Positions 33,790-40,832 of a DNA stretch of 64,000 nt are shown here, piece by piece. Source of the DNA: Paucibacter sp. B2R-40 (GTDB lineage Bacteria; Pseudomonadota; Gammaproteobacteria; Burkholderiales; Burkholderiaceae_C); assembly GCF_025717555.1 (NCBI RefSeq), contig NZ_JAJIRP010000001.1:809400-873399 (forward strand), written 5' to 3'. Position numbers and translations under genes: made by a program. Below the pieces are notes generated by a model. It had not been told where the DNA came from, searched no databases, and saw only the letters and a program-made list of their open reading frames with translations. The stretch's first letter is position 1; each line of letters begins with the position of its first letter.

Positions 33790-35064
33790 TTACTTCTTCA
33801 CCGGCTCATCGGGCTTGACGTCATTGCCTGCGATGAAGGGGCTCCAAGGCTTGGCCTTGACCGGGGCCGGTGTCTTCCAGACCACATTGAACTGACCGTC
33901 GGCCTTGATCTCGCCGATGAACACCGACTTGTGCAGATGGTGGTTCTTCTCATCCATCTTGGAAGTGATGCCGCTCGGTGCGGTGAAGGTCTGGCCGGCC
34001 ATGGCGGCGATGACCTTGTCCACATCGGTGCTCTTGGCTTTTTCAACCGCCTGCTTCCACATATTGATGCCGATGTAAGTCGCCTCCATCGGGTCATTGG
34101 TCAGCGGCCGGTCCTTGTGGCCGGGCAGGTTCTTGGCCTTGGCGTAAGCGGTCCACTTACTGATGAAGTCGGCATTGGCCGGGTTCTTCAGCGACATGAA
34201 ATAGTTCCAGGCAGCCAAGTGGCCGACCAGTGGTTTCGTGTCCACGCCGCGCAGCTCCTCTTCACCGACCGAGAAGGCCACCACCGGCACATCCTTGGCC
34301 TTCAGGCCGGCATTGCCCAGCTCTTTGTAGAAGGGCACGTTGGAGTCGCCATTGATGGTGGACACCACGGCGGTTTTGCCACCGGCCGAGAACTTCTTGA
34401 TGTCGGCGACGATGGTCTGGTAATCGCTGTGGCCGAACGGGGTGTACTTCTCGTCGATGTCCGAATCCTTCACGCCCTTGCTGTTCAGGTAGGCGCGCAG
34501 GATCTTGTTGGTCGTGCGGGGGTAGACATAGTCGGTGCCCAGCAGCACCCAGCGCTTGGCCGCGCCGCCGTCCTTGCTCATCAGGTAGTCCACCGCAGGG
34601 ATGGCCTGCTGGTTAGGCGCGGCGCCGGTGTAGAACACGTTCTTGCTCAGCTCTTCGCCTTCGTACTGCACCGGGTAGAACAGCAGGCCGTTGAGTTCTT
34701 CCAGCACCGGCAGCGCCGATTTGCGCGACACGGAGGTCCAGCAGCCGAAGATCACGGCCACCTTGTCTTGGGTCAGCAGTTGCTTGGTCTTTTCGGCAAA
34801 CAGCGGCCAGTTAGAGGCCGGGTCCACGACCACGGGCTCGAGCTTTTTGCCCAGCACGCCGCCCTTGGCATTGATCTCGTCGATGGCCATCAAGACGGTG
34901 TCCTTGAGGACGGTCTCCGAGATCGCCATCGTGCCGGACAGGCTGTGCAGAACGCCGACCTTGATGGTGTCGGCGGCCTGGACGTTGAGGCCGGTGAAGC
35001 TCAGGCCGGCGACGGCGCTGGCGACGGCCAAGGTCTTGAGGGAGAAGTTGCGGCGTTGCATCAT
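33790..35064 (-). CDS. urtA: Urea ABC transporter substrate-binding protein UrtA
   Basis: 424 residues from the ATG at 35064, which has AGGAG ten bases upstream (a second ATG follows directly). The signal begins Q-R-R-N-F-S-L-K, a twin-arginine-like motif, and is cut after V-Q-A. The mature protein starts D-T-I-K-V-G-V-L-H-S-L-S-G-T-M-A-I-S-E, the amide-urea binding family signature. It captures urea in the periplasm for UrtBCDE. It heads the operon, and candidate regulatory repeats lie about 100 bases upstream. Confidence 0.96.
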   Translation of the reverse strand: MMQRRNFSLKTLAVASAVAGLSFTGLNVQAADTIKVGVLHSLSGTMAISETVLKDTVLMAIDEINAKGGVLGKKLEPVVVDPASNWPLFAEKTKQLLTQDKVAVIFGCWTSVSRKSALPVLEELNGLLFYPVQYEGEELSKNVFYTGAAPNQQAIPAVDYLMSKDGGAAKRWVLLGTDYVYPRTTNKILRAYLNSKGVKDSDIDEKYTPFGHSDYQTIVADIKKFSAGGKTAVVSTINGDSNVPFYKELGNAGLKAKDVPVVAFSVGEEELRGVDTKPLVGHLAAWNYFMSLKNPANADFISKWTAYAKAKNLPGHKDRPLTNDPMEATYIGINMWKQAVEKAKSTDVDKVIAAMAGQTFTAPSGITSKMDEKNHHLHKSVFIGEIKADGQFNVVWKTPAPVKAKPWSPFIAGNDVKPDEPVKK

Positions 35065-35166
35065 GGTCGATGTGCTCCTGGGAAGGGGGTCTGGTCGGTG
35101 TTGGGGGGGCAGGCTTGCCGCAATCGATCTCATTGCGGACGTCCCCAATGTAGGCAGCGCTGGCCC

Positions 35167-35196
35167 AATGGCATATACGGCGAATGGCGTATGCGG
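35167..35196. promoter_or_regulatory. Tandem direct repeat upstream of urtA
   Basis: AATGGCATATACGG (35167-35180) and AATGGCGTATGCGG (35183-35196) match at 12 of 14 positions with a 16-base period. They lie about 100 bases upstream of the urtA start in a 208-base region shared with the divergent VgrG-tip gene. This is a plausible activator site for the urea operon. Confidence 0.4.
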
Positions 35197-35272
35197 GTGG
35201 CTGTGTTGCTGTGTTGTTGTGCTGCTGTCCGCTATCCTTCGCTAGCCACAGCTACAGATGAGGAGCCTCGCC

Positions 35273-35563
35273 ATGTCCAGAGAACGAGCCGCCATGCCGC
35301 TATCCATTGATCGCGTTGTCGTGATCGACGGGCAAGACCGTTTGACGGTGGGCAAGGACTTGAGCATCCAGGTCGGCAAGAAGCTGCGCATCGAGGCGGG
35401 CGATTCGCTGGAGCTGGTGGTGGGCCAGGCGAGCTTGCTGATGAAGAAAGACGGCAGCATCGTCATCAAGGGGCGCAGGCTGAGCTTCGAGGCCAGTGAG
35501 GCCGTGGACGTCAAGGCTAGTGGCGATGTGGTGCTTAAGGGCGGGAAGATTTCGGAGAACTGA
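35273..35563 (+). CDS. Orphan VgrG-tip-like beta-repeat protein (96 aa)
   Basis: The ATG at 35273 has GAGGAG placed 8 bases upstream. The protein is built of short strands: L-T-V-G-K-D-L-S-I-Q-V-G-K-K-L-R-I-E-A-G, then M-K-K-D-G-S-I-V-I-K-G, and V-K-A-S-G-D-V-V-L-K-G-G-K-I. This is the pattern of the C-terminal triple-stranded beta-prism of type VI secretion VgrG spike proteins (DUF2345-like region). No gp27 or gp5 domains and no type VI genes are nearby, so it is either a remnant or a stand-alone protein using the same fold. The clean ribosome site and intact frame argue against simple decay. Confidence 0.6.
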   Translation: MSRERAAMPLSIDRVVVIDGQDRLTVGKDLSIQVGKKLRIEAGDSLELVVGQASLLMKKDGSIVIKGRRLSFEASEAVDVKASGDVVLKGGKISEN

Positions 35564-35622
35564 TGGTCTGGTCCAGAGCCAGGCTCGGTGCGAGGGCTGG
35601 TTTCGCTTGTATTGCTCTATCG

Positions 35623-35965
35623 GCACGATGCCGGGAGTTCGTCCCGGCGGCCGACCTCCTTCTCTTGTCTCGCCAAGAGAAGGAGGCAAGAGAAGGCGAC
35701 CCTGCCGCATGGCCCTACGGGTCCGCTCAGATGCTCAAATTTGCCGGGCCGCGCCCAACTCACTGCGCTACGCTCCGTTCAAACAAGGGGCGCGAAGCCA
35801 GTTCTTGAAGTCGCTGCGCGACGCCCGACAAATTCTGCGCTCCTCGCCCATGCAGAAGGGGAATTCACAAGAACACGGCTCGCTGCGCGTCGCCTCGATG
35901 GGTGCAGCGCTGCGCGCAGGCACCTCGCAAGTCGACTTTTTTTGGGGTCAGGTTATCCGCTTAAA
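35623..35965 (+). repeat. Long dispersed repeat, left inverted arm
   Basis: This non-coding stretch recurs as its reverse complement at about 37490-37842. Shared blocks include GCACGATGCCGGGAGTTCGT, a perfect 13-bp hairpin (CCTCCTTCTCTTG, 35655-35667, with CAAGAGAAGGAGG, 35674-35686), CTTGAAGTCGCTGCGCGACG and CTCGCCCATGCAGAAGGGG. The copies are not identical, with small differences throughout. Similar hairpin-bearing repeats are scattered in Burkholderiales and Xanthomonadales genomes, as I recall. Together the arms bracket the low-GC SEFIR module. Confidence 0.8.
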
Positions 35966-36039
35966 ATGAAAGTAACGACTGCGGCCGGAGCTTCCTTTTT
36001 GCCAGCGGGGAAAACATGCATCTAAAGGCGGGAAGGCCT

Positions 36040-36819
36040 TTATATTTGAGACCTGACCCCGGCCTTTGTTTCCATTTTTCCCTGACTCTCAAGCCTTATG
36101 AGAAACGATCGGCCTGCCTCCTGCACCCAGATGGTCTGCTTGTCTGGACTGGTGCCTACGTAGCCCAGAGAGATCGCTTGGTCGCAGGCATGGTCATAGA
36201 AGAGCTTCGATGAATTCATCACCGAACGAATCCATTCAGAGCGCAGCGCTCCGGCATCGCTGGATTTGTCATAGACGGCCGCTACTGCTTGCATGAATTG
36301 AACAACTGGCGACGGATTGCTTGGCTCCGGCGCTTGAGCGGACTGAAGAGGGTCGGAGCCAATCGGGGGCTTGACAAATAGTGGCGCATTCAACAGCTCC
36401 CGGAGTAGTTGATCCATTCCCGTCTCAAATCGATCGTCAGTGGAAAGATCAATGTATAGCTTCGAACCTAGAAAGGTAGGCAATTGAACCGATCCACCTT
36501 GGCGAACGATGGGAATGATTCGATTGGAGCCAATCTGCTTAAGCAAATCCGCAGTGACGATCATTTTCTCGTAGCCGACACCTCCGACGCCCGCATTGGC
36601 CTTTTCCACATATCGCTCAGTACAGATCATTAAGACACGAGCAGAGCGAGCGATGCTTTGCTCCATGAAATGTGGCAGATCGCCGCCGGGACCTATTTCC
36701 CACTGATCAAGAATTGCGTCGATTCCACTTTGGCGAAGTCGAGTGGCTAGTTCTAACACCCATCGCTTGTGTTCCTGGGAGTCGTGCGAGTACGAAACAA
36801 AGACAATGGGCGACGTCAA
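36040..36819 (-). CDS. SEFIR/TIR-like domain protein, probable immunity effector
   Basis: 259 residues from the TTG at 36817-36819, which has GGAG six bases upstream. The frame continues to 36888 but without a better start. Residues 4-110 are a SEFIR-type domain: I-V-F-V-S-Y-S-H-D-S near 5-14, I-D-A-I-L-D-Q-W-E-I at 33-42 with G-D-L-P-H-F-M-E, and the R-V-L-M-I-C-T-E-R-Y strand. Residues 165-245 form a second, unassigned domain. SEFIR and TIR domains in bacteria are often signalling or NAD-consuming effectors in anti-phage systems. Local GC is about 43% in one 60-base sample, against 68% in urtB, so transfer is likely. It follows the Trypco2-like gene by 117 bases. Confidence 0.78.
   Translation of the reverse strand: MTSPIVFVSYSHDSQEHKRWVLELATRLRQSGIDAILDQWEIGPGGDLPHFMEQSIARSARVLMICTERYVEKANAGVGGVGYEKMIVTADLLKQIGSNRIIPIVRQGGSVQLPTFLGSKLYIDLSTDDRFETGMDQLLRELLNAPLFVKPPIGSDPLQSAQAPEPSNPSPVVQFMQAVAAVYDKSSDAGALRSEWIRSVMNSSKLFYDHACDQAISLGYVGTSPDKQTIWVQEAGRSFLIRLESQGKMETKAGVRSQI
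36048..36068. repeat. Short repeat, left inner copy (CCTGACCCCGGCC type)
   Basis: GAGACCTGACCCCGGCCTTTG here matches, in reverse complement, the element at 37465-37487. It encodes the last residues of the SEFIR protein and sits at the inner edge of the left arm, so the module is flanked by nested inverted repeats. Confidence 0.65.
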
Positions 36820-36936
36820 GATGTACTCCAGGTTAGCGTTGATAGTGGCAGTTGCGCCGCGAGCGGCGGCTGGACGCAGAAGGCCCAAAATGAAATGGGG
36901 ATATGTAGAGACCAGCCGTTGCGAGGCGGCTCAGGG

Positions 36937-37281
36937 TTAGCTCGCATCGCCGGGAAAGATGATTGGAACTGAAAATTTGATCCGGGAATTCGATGACGAC
37001 TCACCATGCGAAGCTCCCTGGGAACCCAGCCCCACCGCACCGAGAAAGACACCAATGCCGCCTTTCGTATCGGTTGCCTTGGCCTCTGCAAGTGCAATAT
37101 CAAACTCGACGCGAGACACCGGTTTGCCATCGTTGTCCGTGACGATCTGGGCTTCCTTGAGGTGCCCATAGACCGCGTTTGAACCAATACTTGCACCGTG
37201 CTTTTTACACTCTTCCCTAGCCTCAGCGACACCAGCGACGATCTCGGTTAGTGCTGTTTTGATGAATTCTTGAAGATTCAC
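36937..37281 (-). CDS. Trypco2-like small protein paired with SEFIR gene
   Basis: 114 residues from a GTG with AGGAG eight bases upstream. It begins N-L-Q-E-F-I-K-T-A-L-T-E-I-V-A-G-V-A-E-A, an amphipathic helix, then V-S-R-V-E-F-D-I-A-L and a Gly-rich turn (K-G-G-I-G-V-F-L-G-A-V-G-L-G). It ends S-R-I-K-F-S-V-P-I-I-F-P. This layout, a helix followed by a V-x-F-D-V/I strand and a final R-I-x-F-x-V-P strand, resembles the Trypsin-co-occurring domain 2 family of predicted conflict systems. I am moderately sure of the family. It is first in a two-gene unit with the SEFIR protein and may sense or restrain it. Confidence 0.65.
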   Translation of the reverse strand: MNLQEFIKTALTEIVAGVAEAREECKKHGASIGSNAVYGHLKEAQIVTDNDGKPVSRVEFDIALAEAKATDTKGGIGVFLGAVGLGSQGASHGESSSNSRIKFSVPIIFPGDAS

Positions 37282-37464
37282 TGCTTCTCCTTCTGTCGAT
37301 AGACCTGTATTGGCAAACCCTTCCGGCGTATTTTTGCTGGCAACGTTCGAGCTCAGGGGCAGGAGTCAGCTGGCCGCGAAGCTGGAAATATACAGGCAGC
37401 GTAGCGCGGCCAGCTGGCGGAAGGCCACTCGCGCGCTTGGTCAACGTTGAAGCTAACCGTCCTG

Positions 37465-37487
37465 CAAAAGGCCGGGGTCAGGTCTTG
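37465..37487. repeat. Short repeat, right inner copy
   Basis: CAAAAGGCCGGGGTCAGGTC and three following bases form the reverse complement of the 36048-36068 element. A degenerate third copy, GACTTGACCC, follows at 37501-37510, and GGGGTCAGG occurs in the left arm near 35943, so the motif is part of the larger repeat family. Confidence 0.6.
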
Positions 37488-37489
37488 AA

Positions 37490-37842
37490 TCTGAAGGCAA
37501 GACTTGACCCTAAAGCCATCGGCTTGCGCGGTGTATGCGCGCAGCGCAGCACCCATCGAGGCGAAGCGCAGCGAGCCGAGTTCTTTTGAGTTCACCCCTT
37601 CTGCATGGGCGAGGAGCGCAGAATTTGCCGGGCGTCGCGCAGCGACTTCAAGAACTGACTTCGCGCCCCCTGTCTGAGCGAAGCGGCCGTTAGGGCGCGA
37701 AGTGAGTTGGGCGCGGCCCGGCAAATTCGAGCATCCGAGCGGACCCGCAGGGCCATGCGGCAGGGTCGCCTTCTCTTGCCTCCTTCTCTTGGCGAGACAA
37801 GAGAAGGAGGTCGGCCGCCGGGACGAACTCCCGGCATCGTGC
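37490..37842 (-). repeat. Long dispersed repeat, right inverted arm
   Basis: The reverse complement of the 35623-35965 element, with the same 13-bp hairpin (37779-37791 with 37798-37810). No gene is supported between 37282 and 37929. Several frames of 70-170 codons cross it but read through the repeat in both arms and have no domain sense. The arms are about 1.5 kb apart, head to head around the SEFIR/Trypco2-like pair. Confidence 0.8.
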
Positions 37843-37929
37843 TCGGCAAGCAAATGAGCCGAAGGCTGTGCATTTTTTCAGTAGGTCCTGCCATCCAAGC
37901 CCAAAAGCTGCGCTCAGCACCGCCAACAA

Positions 37930-38955
37930 TCAAGGCGCCGAGATCAATCGATCCACCATGCTCTTGACCGCATGCAACTGCGCCCCACCCCGCACCTGAA
38001 AATTCAACCCCGAGTAACCCCACCAATCCCAACACCCCTTGGGGTTCAGCGGCAACTCGGTGGCCACCACTTGCGGATACAACACGATGACCTGATTGGC
38101 ATCGGCCCAGCGGTTGTAGCCGACCTTGCTGTAGACATCGCTGCCGACCGCCGCCGCACCCTGCTCACAGCCGTGGAACACCACATGCACCGCGCAATGG
38201 CTAGATTTGTCGGCAGCACAGGCTTTGGGCAGGTAATAGAAGCCGACATTGTCCAGCCCCGTGTCGGCCGCAGCGAACTCGCGCTGATCAAACGGCCGCA
38301 CCGTGGACGACAGCGACATAACAGCCGGCTTGAGCGGCCCATAGATTTGACTGAGGATGGCCTTGGCCTGGTCATAGGGCGAGCCCTTCACCTTGCATTG
38401 GGCGATGTAGGGCGATTCGGTGACCTTGCAGGCGTTGCCGAAGTCCGGCGAAATGAACGCATGGCCCGAGGGCAAAGTGCTGACAAACGCCAGATTCTTC
38501 TTGGCGACGCCGCCGGCGGTGTAGAAGTCTTTGGTGGCCTTCACCACGCTGGGGTGCACCACGGTGTCTTTCTTGCCCCCGTAGACATAGACCTTGAACT
38601 TGCTGATGGCAGCGACCGGGTCAATCTGCCCGAATGAGGCAAAGCCCTGGGCGGCTTCCCATGAGACCTCGCCCGACGGCGCCCCGCTCATGCAAGTCAG
38701 AATCCCACCCAGATTCACATAGGCACAGTTGTAAGGCCCGCCGGCGACGACCCCGACGCCCATCACGCTGGCCGAATAAGCGGTGCTGTACTGCACCACC
38801 ATAAAGGCCCCGGAAGACAAGCCAGAGATTGACGTGCGGTCGGCTGCAGCTTGTACCGCCGGCAGGCTGTCTGCCGCCCATGCCGAATGCAGGCCAGTCA
38901 ATAGCGTGAGGACGCCGAGCCCTATCCGGGCCAAGTTGCTGATGATGATGCGCAT
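37930..38955 (-). CDS. Exported PHB-depolymerase-like esterase (PhaZd/periplasmic PhaZ type)
   Basis: 341 residues from the ATG at 38955, with GGGAG eight bases upstream. A signal peptide is cut near residue 28 (A-W-A). The lipase box G45-L-S-S-G49 gives nucleophile S47, early in the chain as in amorphous-PHB depolymerases. Other family markers are A-G-G-P-Y-N-C-A, V-Y-G-G-K-K-D-T-V-V-H-P, V-F-H-G-C-E-Q (catalytic His region) and C-W-D-W-W-G-Y. It should degrade poly(3-hydroxybutyrate) or its oligomers outside the cytosol, or another polyester. It stands alone between the repeat-bracketed module and a toxin-antitoxin pair. Confidence 0.88.
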   Translation of the reverse strand: MRIIISNLARIGLGVLTLLTGLHSAWAADSLPAVQAAADRTSISGLSSGAFMVVQYSTAYSASVMGVGVVAGGPYNCAYVNLGGILTCMSGAPSGEVSWEAAQGFASFGQIDPVAAISKFKVYVYGGKKDTVVHPSVVKATKDFYTAGGVAKKNLAFVSTLPSGHAFISPDFGNACKVTESPYIAQCKVKGSPYDQAKAILSQIYGPLKPAVMSLSSTVRPFDQREFAAADTGLDNVGFYYLPKACAADKSSHCAVHVVFHGCEQGAAAVGSDVYSKVGYNRWADANQVIVLYPQVVATELPLNPKGCWDWWGYSGLNFQVRGGAQLHAVKSMVDRLISAP

Positions 38956-39073
38956 GAGGATCTCCCTGGGCAATGTTGCAATGCAGCATAGATGGGCGGC
39001 GGTCTGGGCGATATCCCTAAAGCCGACACTGGCGCTGCAGCTGTAAACAGCTCGCCCGCCCCGGGCCAATAGG

Positions 39074-39102
39074 TTGCGAATGTATTGCAGGCGCAATACA
39101 CT
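39074..39102 (+). promoter_or_regulatory. Promoter of the toxin-antitoxin operon
   Basis: TTGCGA (39074-39079) and TACACT (39097-39102) are separated by 17 bases. Predicted transcription starts near 39109, the first base of the antitoxin ATG, and no ribosome site is visible, so translation may be leaderless. Confidence 0.55.
39081..39100. promoter_or_regulatory. Operator palindrome in the toxin-antitoxin promoter
   Basis: TGTATTGC (39081-39088) and GCAATACA (39093-39100) form a perfect inverted repeat with a 4-base spacer. It lies between the -35 and -10 boxes and overlaps the latter, as expected for autorepression by the antitoxin. Confidence 0.65.
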
Positions 39103-39108
39103 GCCCCT

Positions 39109-39417
39109 ATGAAAACCGCCGTCATCCCGCAAATCCGCGTTGAACCCGAGCTGCGCGCTGATCTCGAGTCAGTGCTGTTGCAGGGCGAAACCCTGACCGA
39201 CTTTGTCGAAGCGACCATGCGCAACGCCATCGCCTTCAGACGCGTACAGACGGCCTTCCATGCGCGGGCGCAGGCCGCATCTGAGGAATACCACCAAACA
39301 GGTGTCGCCGCGCCGGTAGAGACGGTCTTGGCCAAGCTTCAAGCCAAGCTCGACGCCAAGCGCAAAAAACTCGGCAAAGAGCTGGGCGAAGAACTCACCG
39401 GACAGCTCGGCAAATAG
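39109..39417 (+). CDS. Antitoxin of RelE/ParE pair (YlcI/YnfO-like, ribbon-helix-helix)
   Basis: 102 residues from the ATG at 39109. The start K-T-A-V-I-P-Q-I-R-V-E-P-E-L is a ribbon-helix-helix beta strand, followed by L-R-A-D-L-E-S-V-L and T-L-T-D-F-V-E-A-T-M-R-N-A-I. The C-terminal part (L-A-K-L-Q-A-K-L-D-A-K-R-K-K-L-G-K-E-L) is a charged helix that probably wraps the toxin. It binds and neutralises the toxin 8 bases downstream and likely represses the shared promoter through the 39081-39100 palindrome. Confidence 0.85.
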   Translation: MKTAVIPQIRVEPELRADLESVLLQGETLTDFVEATMRNAIAFRRVQTAFHARAQAASEEYHQTGVAAPVETVLAKLQAKLDAKRKKLGKELGEELTGQLGK

Positions 39418-39425
39418 TTCAAGCC

Positions 39426-39740
39426 ATGACCTTCACCGTCGCGTTCGCACCCACAGCCGAAGCTGACCTGGAGCGCTTGTTTGACGACTTGCTTGACCAG
39501 GCCGAAACCAGCGAACAACTCGACGGCGCTCAAGCGGCTATAGCCGCGATCAGAGCATCAGCGCAGCACGGCTTGGCGCTCACACCGTTCAGCTTTCGCA
39601 AGGCGGCCCAGAACCCCGCTCAACGGGAGCTGATCATCCCCTTCGGCAGCACCGGCTACGTGGCGTTGTACGAGATCGTCAGCACATCCAAGGTCGTCGT
39701 GCTGGCCATACGCCACCAGCTCGAAGAGGACTACCACTGA
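39426..39740 (+). CDS. RelE/ParE-family toxin
   Basis: 104 residues with the compact RelE/ParE layout: F-A-P-T-A-E-A-D-L-E-R-L-F-D-D-L helix, then S-F-R-K-A-A, R-E-L-I-I-P-F-G, G-Y-V-A-L-Y-E-I and the final V-V-L-A-I-R-H-Q-L-E-E-D-Y-H. The I-R-H-Q-x-E-D-Y end is the usual ParE/RelE tail. It would poison gyrase or cut ribosome-bound mRNA; which one cannot be read. It is co-transcribed with the antitoxin and ends 21 bases before the convergent response regulator. Confidence 0.88.
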   Translation: MTFTVAFAPTAEADLERLFDDLLDQAETSEQLDGAQAAIAAIRASAQHGLALTPFSFRKAAQNPAQRELIIPFGSTGYVALYEIVSTSKVVVLAIRHQLEEDYH

Positions 39741-39761
39741 CCCCGCATAGGGGTGGCGGGG

Positions 39762-40832
39762 CTACAACTCCCAATGCGGATGCAGCGCCCGAATCCGATT
39801 CAAAGCCATCGCGGCAGCCGAAGTCCTGGTCTCGACCCCTAACTTCGAAAAAACCCGCTCCAGGTGCTTCTTGACCGTCGCCGGGCTGGCGCCCAGGATG
39901 TCGGCAATATCGCGGTTGATCTTGCCCTTGACGACCCAGTACAACACCTCGGCCTCGCGAGCGGTGAGCTTGAAGTTCAGGCCCATAGCTTCGATGAGGC
40001 CCAAGTCCGACACCTCGCGCATCACGATCAGCCAATCGCTGCTTTCGCCGTCGCCGAGGTCCTCCGGCTCAGCGGCGCCAATCTGCTGATGCAGCGCAAA
40101 ACTCAGGCGGCGCGCACCCAGTTCGGCATAAAAACGCGGCGGCTCGATCTGCTGTTCGCGTGCCGCCGGCACATGGCGACGCAACCAGCCCAGCACCGGC
40201 GCCGGCGCAAACACCGGAGAAAACTGGCCGCTCGCGCCGAAATAGGCGGCGAGCAGCTCGCGCGCCAACGGCGTCTGCCACATCAGCCGGCCGTCACTGA
40301 CCCGCACCGTGATGCTGGCGTAGCCAAAAGCGTCGAGCGCTCGGCGGGTCTGCACGGCGCCCTGCGCCTGGCGTGCGCCGCGCAAATGCACTTGCATGCG
40401 CGCCAGCACTTCCTTGGGCTTGATCGGCTTGGTCACGTAGTCGACGCCGCCGGCATCCAGCGCCGCGACCAGATGCTCGGTCTCGGTCAAGCCGGTCATG
40501 AAGACGATCGGGATATGCGCCGTGGCGGTGGCGGCCTTCAGACGGCGCGCTACTTCGAAGCCGTCCATGCCCGGCATCATCGCGTCCAGCAAGATGATGT
40601 CGGGCAGCGCCTGCGTGGCGCGTTGCAGCGCGGACTCGCCATTGGTGGCGACCAGCACGGTGTAGCCGCTTTCGTCCAAGGCGTCATGCAACATCGCGAC
40701 GTTGTCCGGCACGTCGTCGACGATCAGCACCAGGTCGCCGCGCTGACGTTCCAGCCAGTCGGGCGCCTTGCTGATGTTGGCAGGCGCCATGCTTTGCTTG
40801 GGGGTGATGATGAAGGTGGTGTTGTTGTTCAT
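39762..40832 (-). CDS. Response regulator with LuxR-type DNA-binding domain
   Basis: 356 residues. The receiver domain (33-150) has acidic D39-D40, phosphoacceptor D83 (I-I-L-L-D-A-M-M-P-G-M-D) and K in V-T-K-P-I-K. A middle region of about 130 residues (F-G-Y-A-S-I-T-V-R to W-L-I-V-M-R-E) looks like a PAS-type sensor. The C-terminal helix-turn-helix begins L-T-A-R-E-A-E-V-L-Y-W-V. It overlaps the NCS1-histidine kinase gene by 4 bases and is surely its partner. The position next to ureA suggests control of urease and urea transport. The middle domain between receiver and HTH is unusual for NarL-type regulators. Confidence 0.9.
   Translation of the reverse strand: MNNNTTFIITPKQSMAPANISKAPDWLERQRGDLVLIVDDVPDNVAMLHDALDESGYTVLVATNGESALQRATQALPDIILLDAMMPGMDGFEVARRLKAATATAHIPIVFMTGLTETEHLVAALDAGGVDYVTKPIKPKEVLARMQVHLRGARQAQGAVQTRRALDAFGYASITVRVSDGRLMWQTPLARELLAAYFGASGQFSPVFAPAPVLGWLRRHVPAAREQQIEPPRFYAELGARRLSFALHQQIGAAEPEDLGDGESSDWLIVMREVSDLGLIEAMGLNFKLTAREAEVLYWVVKGKINRDIADILGASPATVKKHLERVFSKLGVETRTSAAAMALNRIRALHPHWEL

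Noticed and set aside
35655-35686. 13-bp hairpin considered as a terminator for the VgrG-tip gene
   Set aside because: No T-run follows and the identical hairpin is part of the dispersed repeat on both sides of the module.
35496-35969. Frames of 80-157 codons across the left repeat arm, and 37353-38035 across the right arm
   Set aside because: The same peptides can be read from both repeat copies in different frames and they have no domains. They reflect the repeat, not genes.
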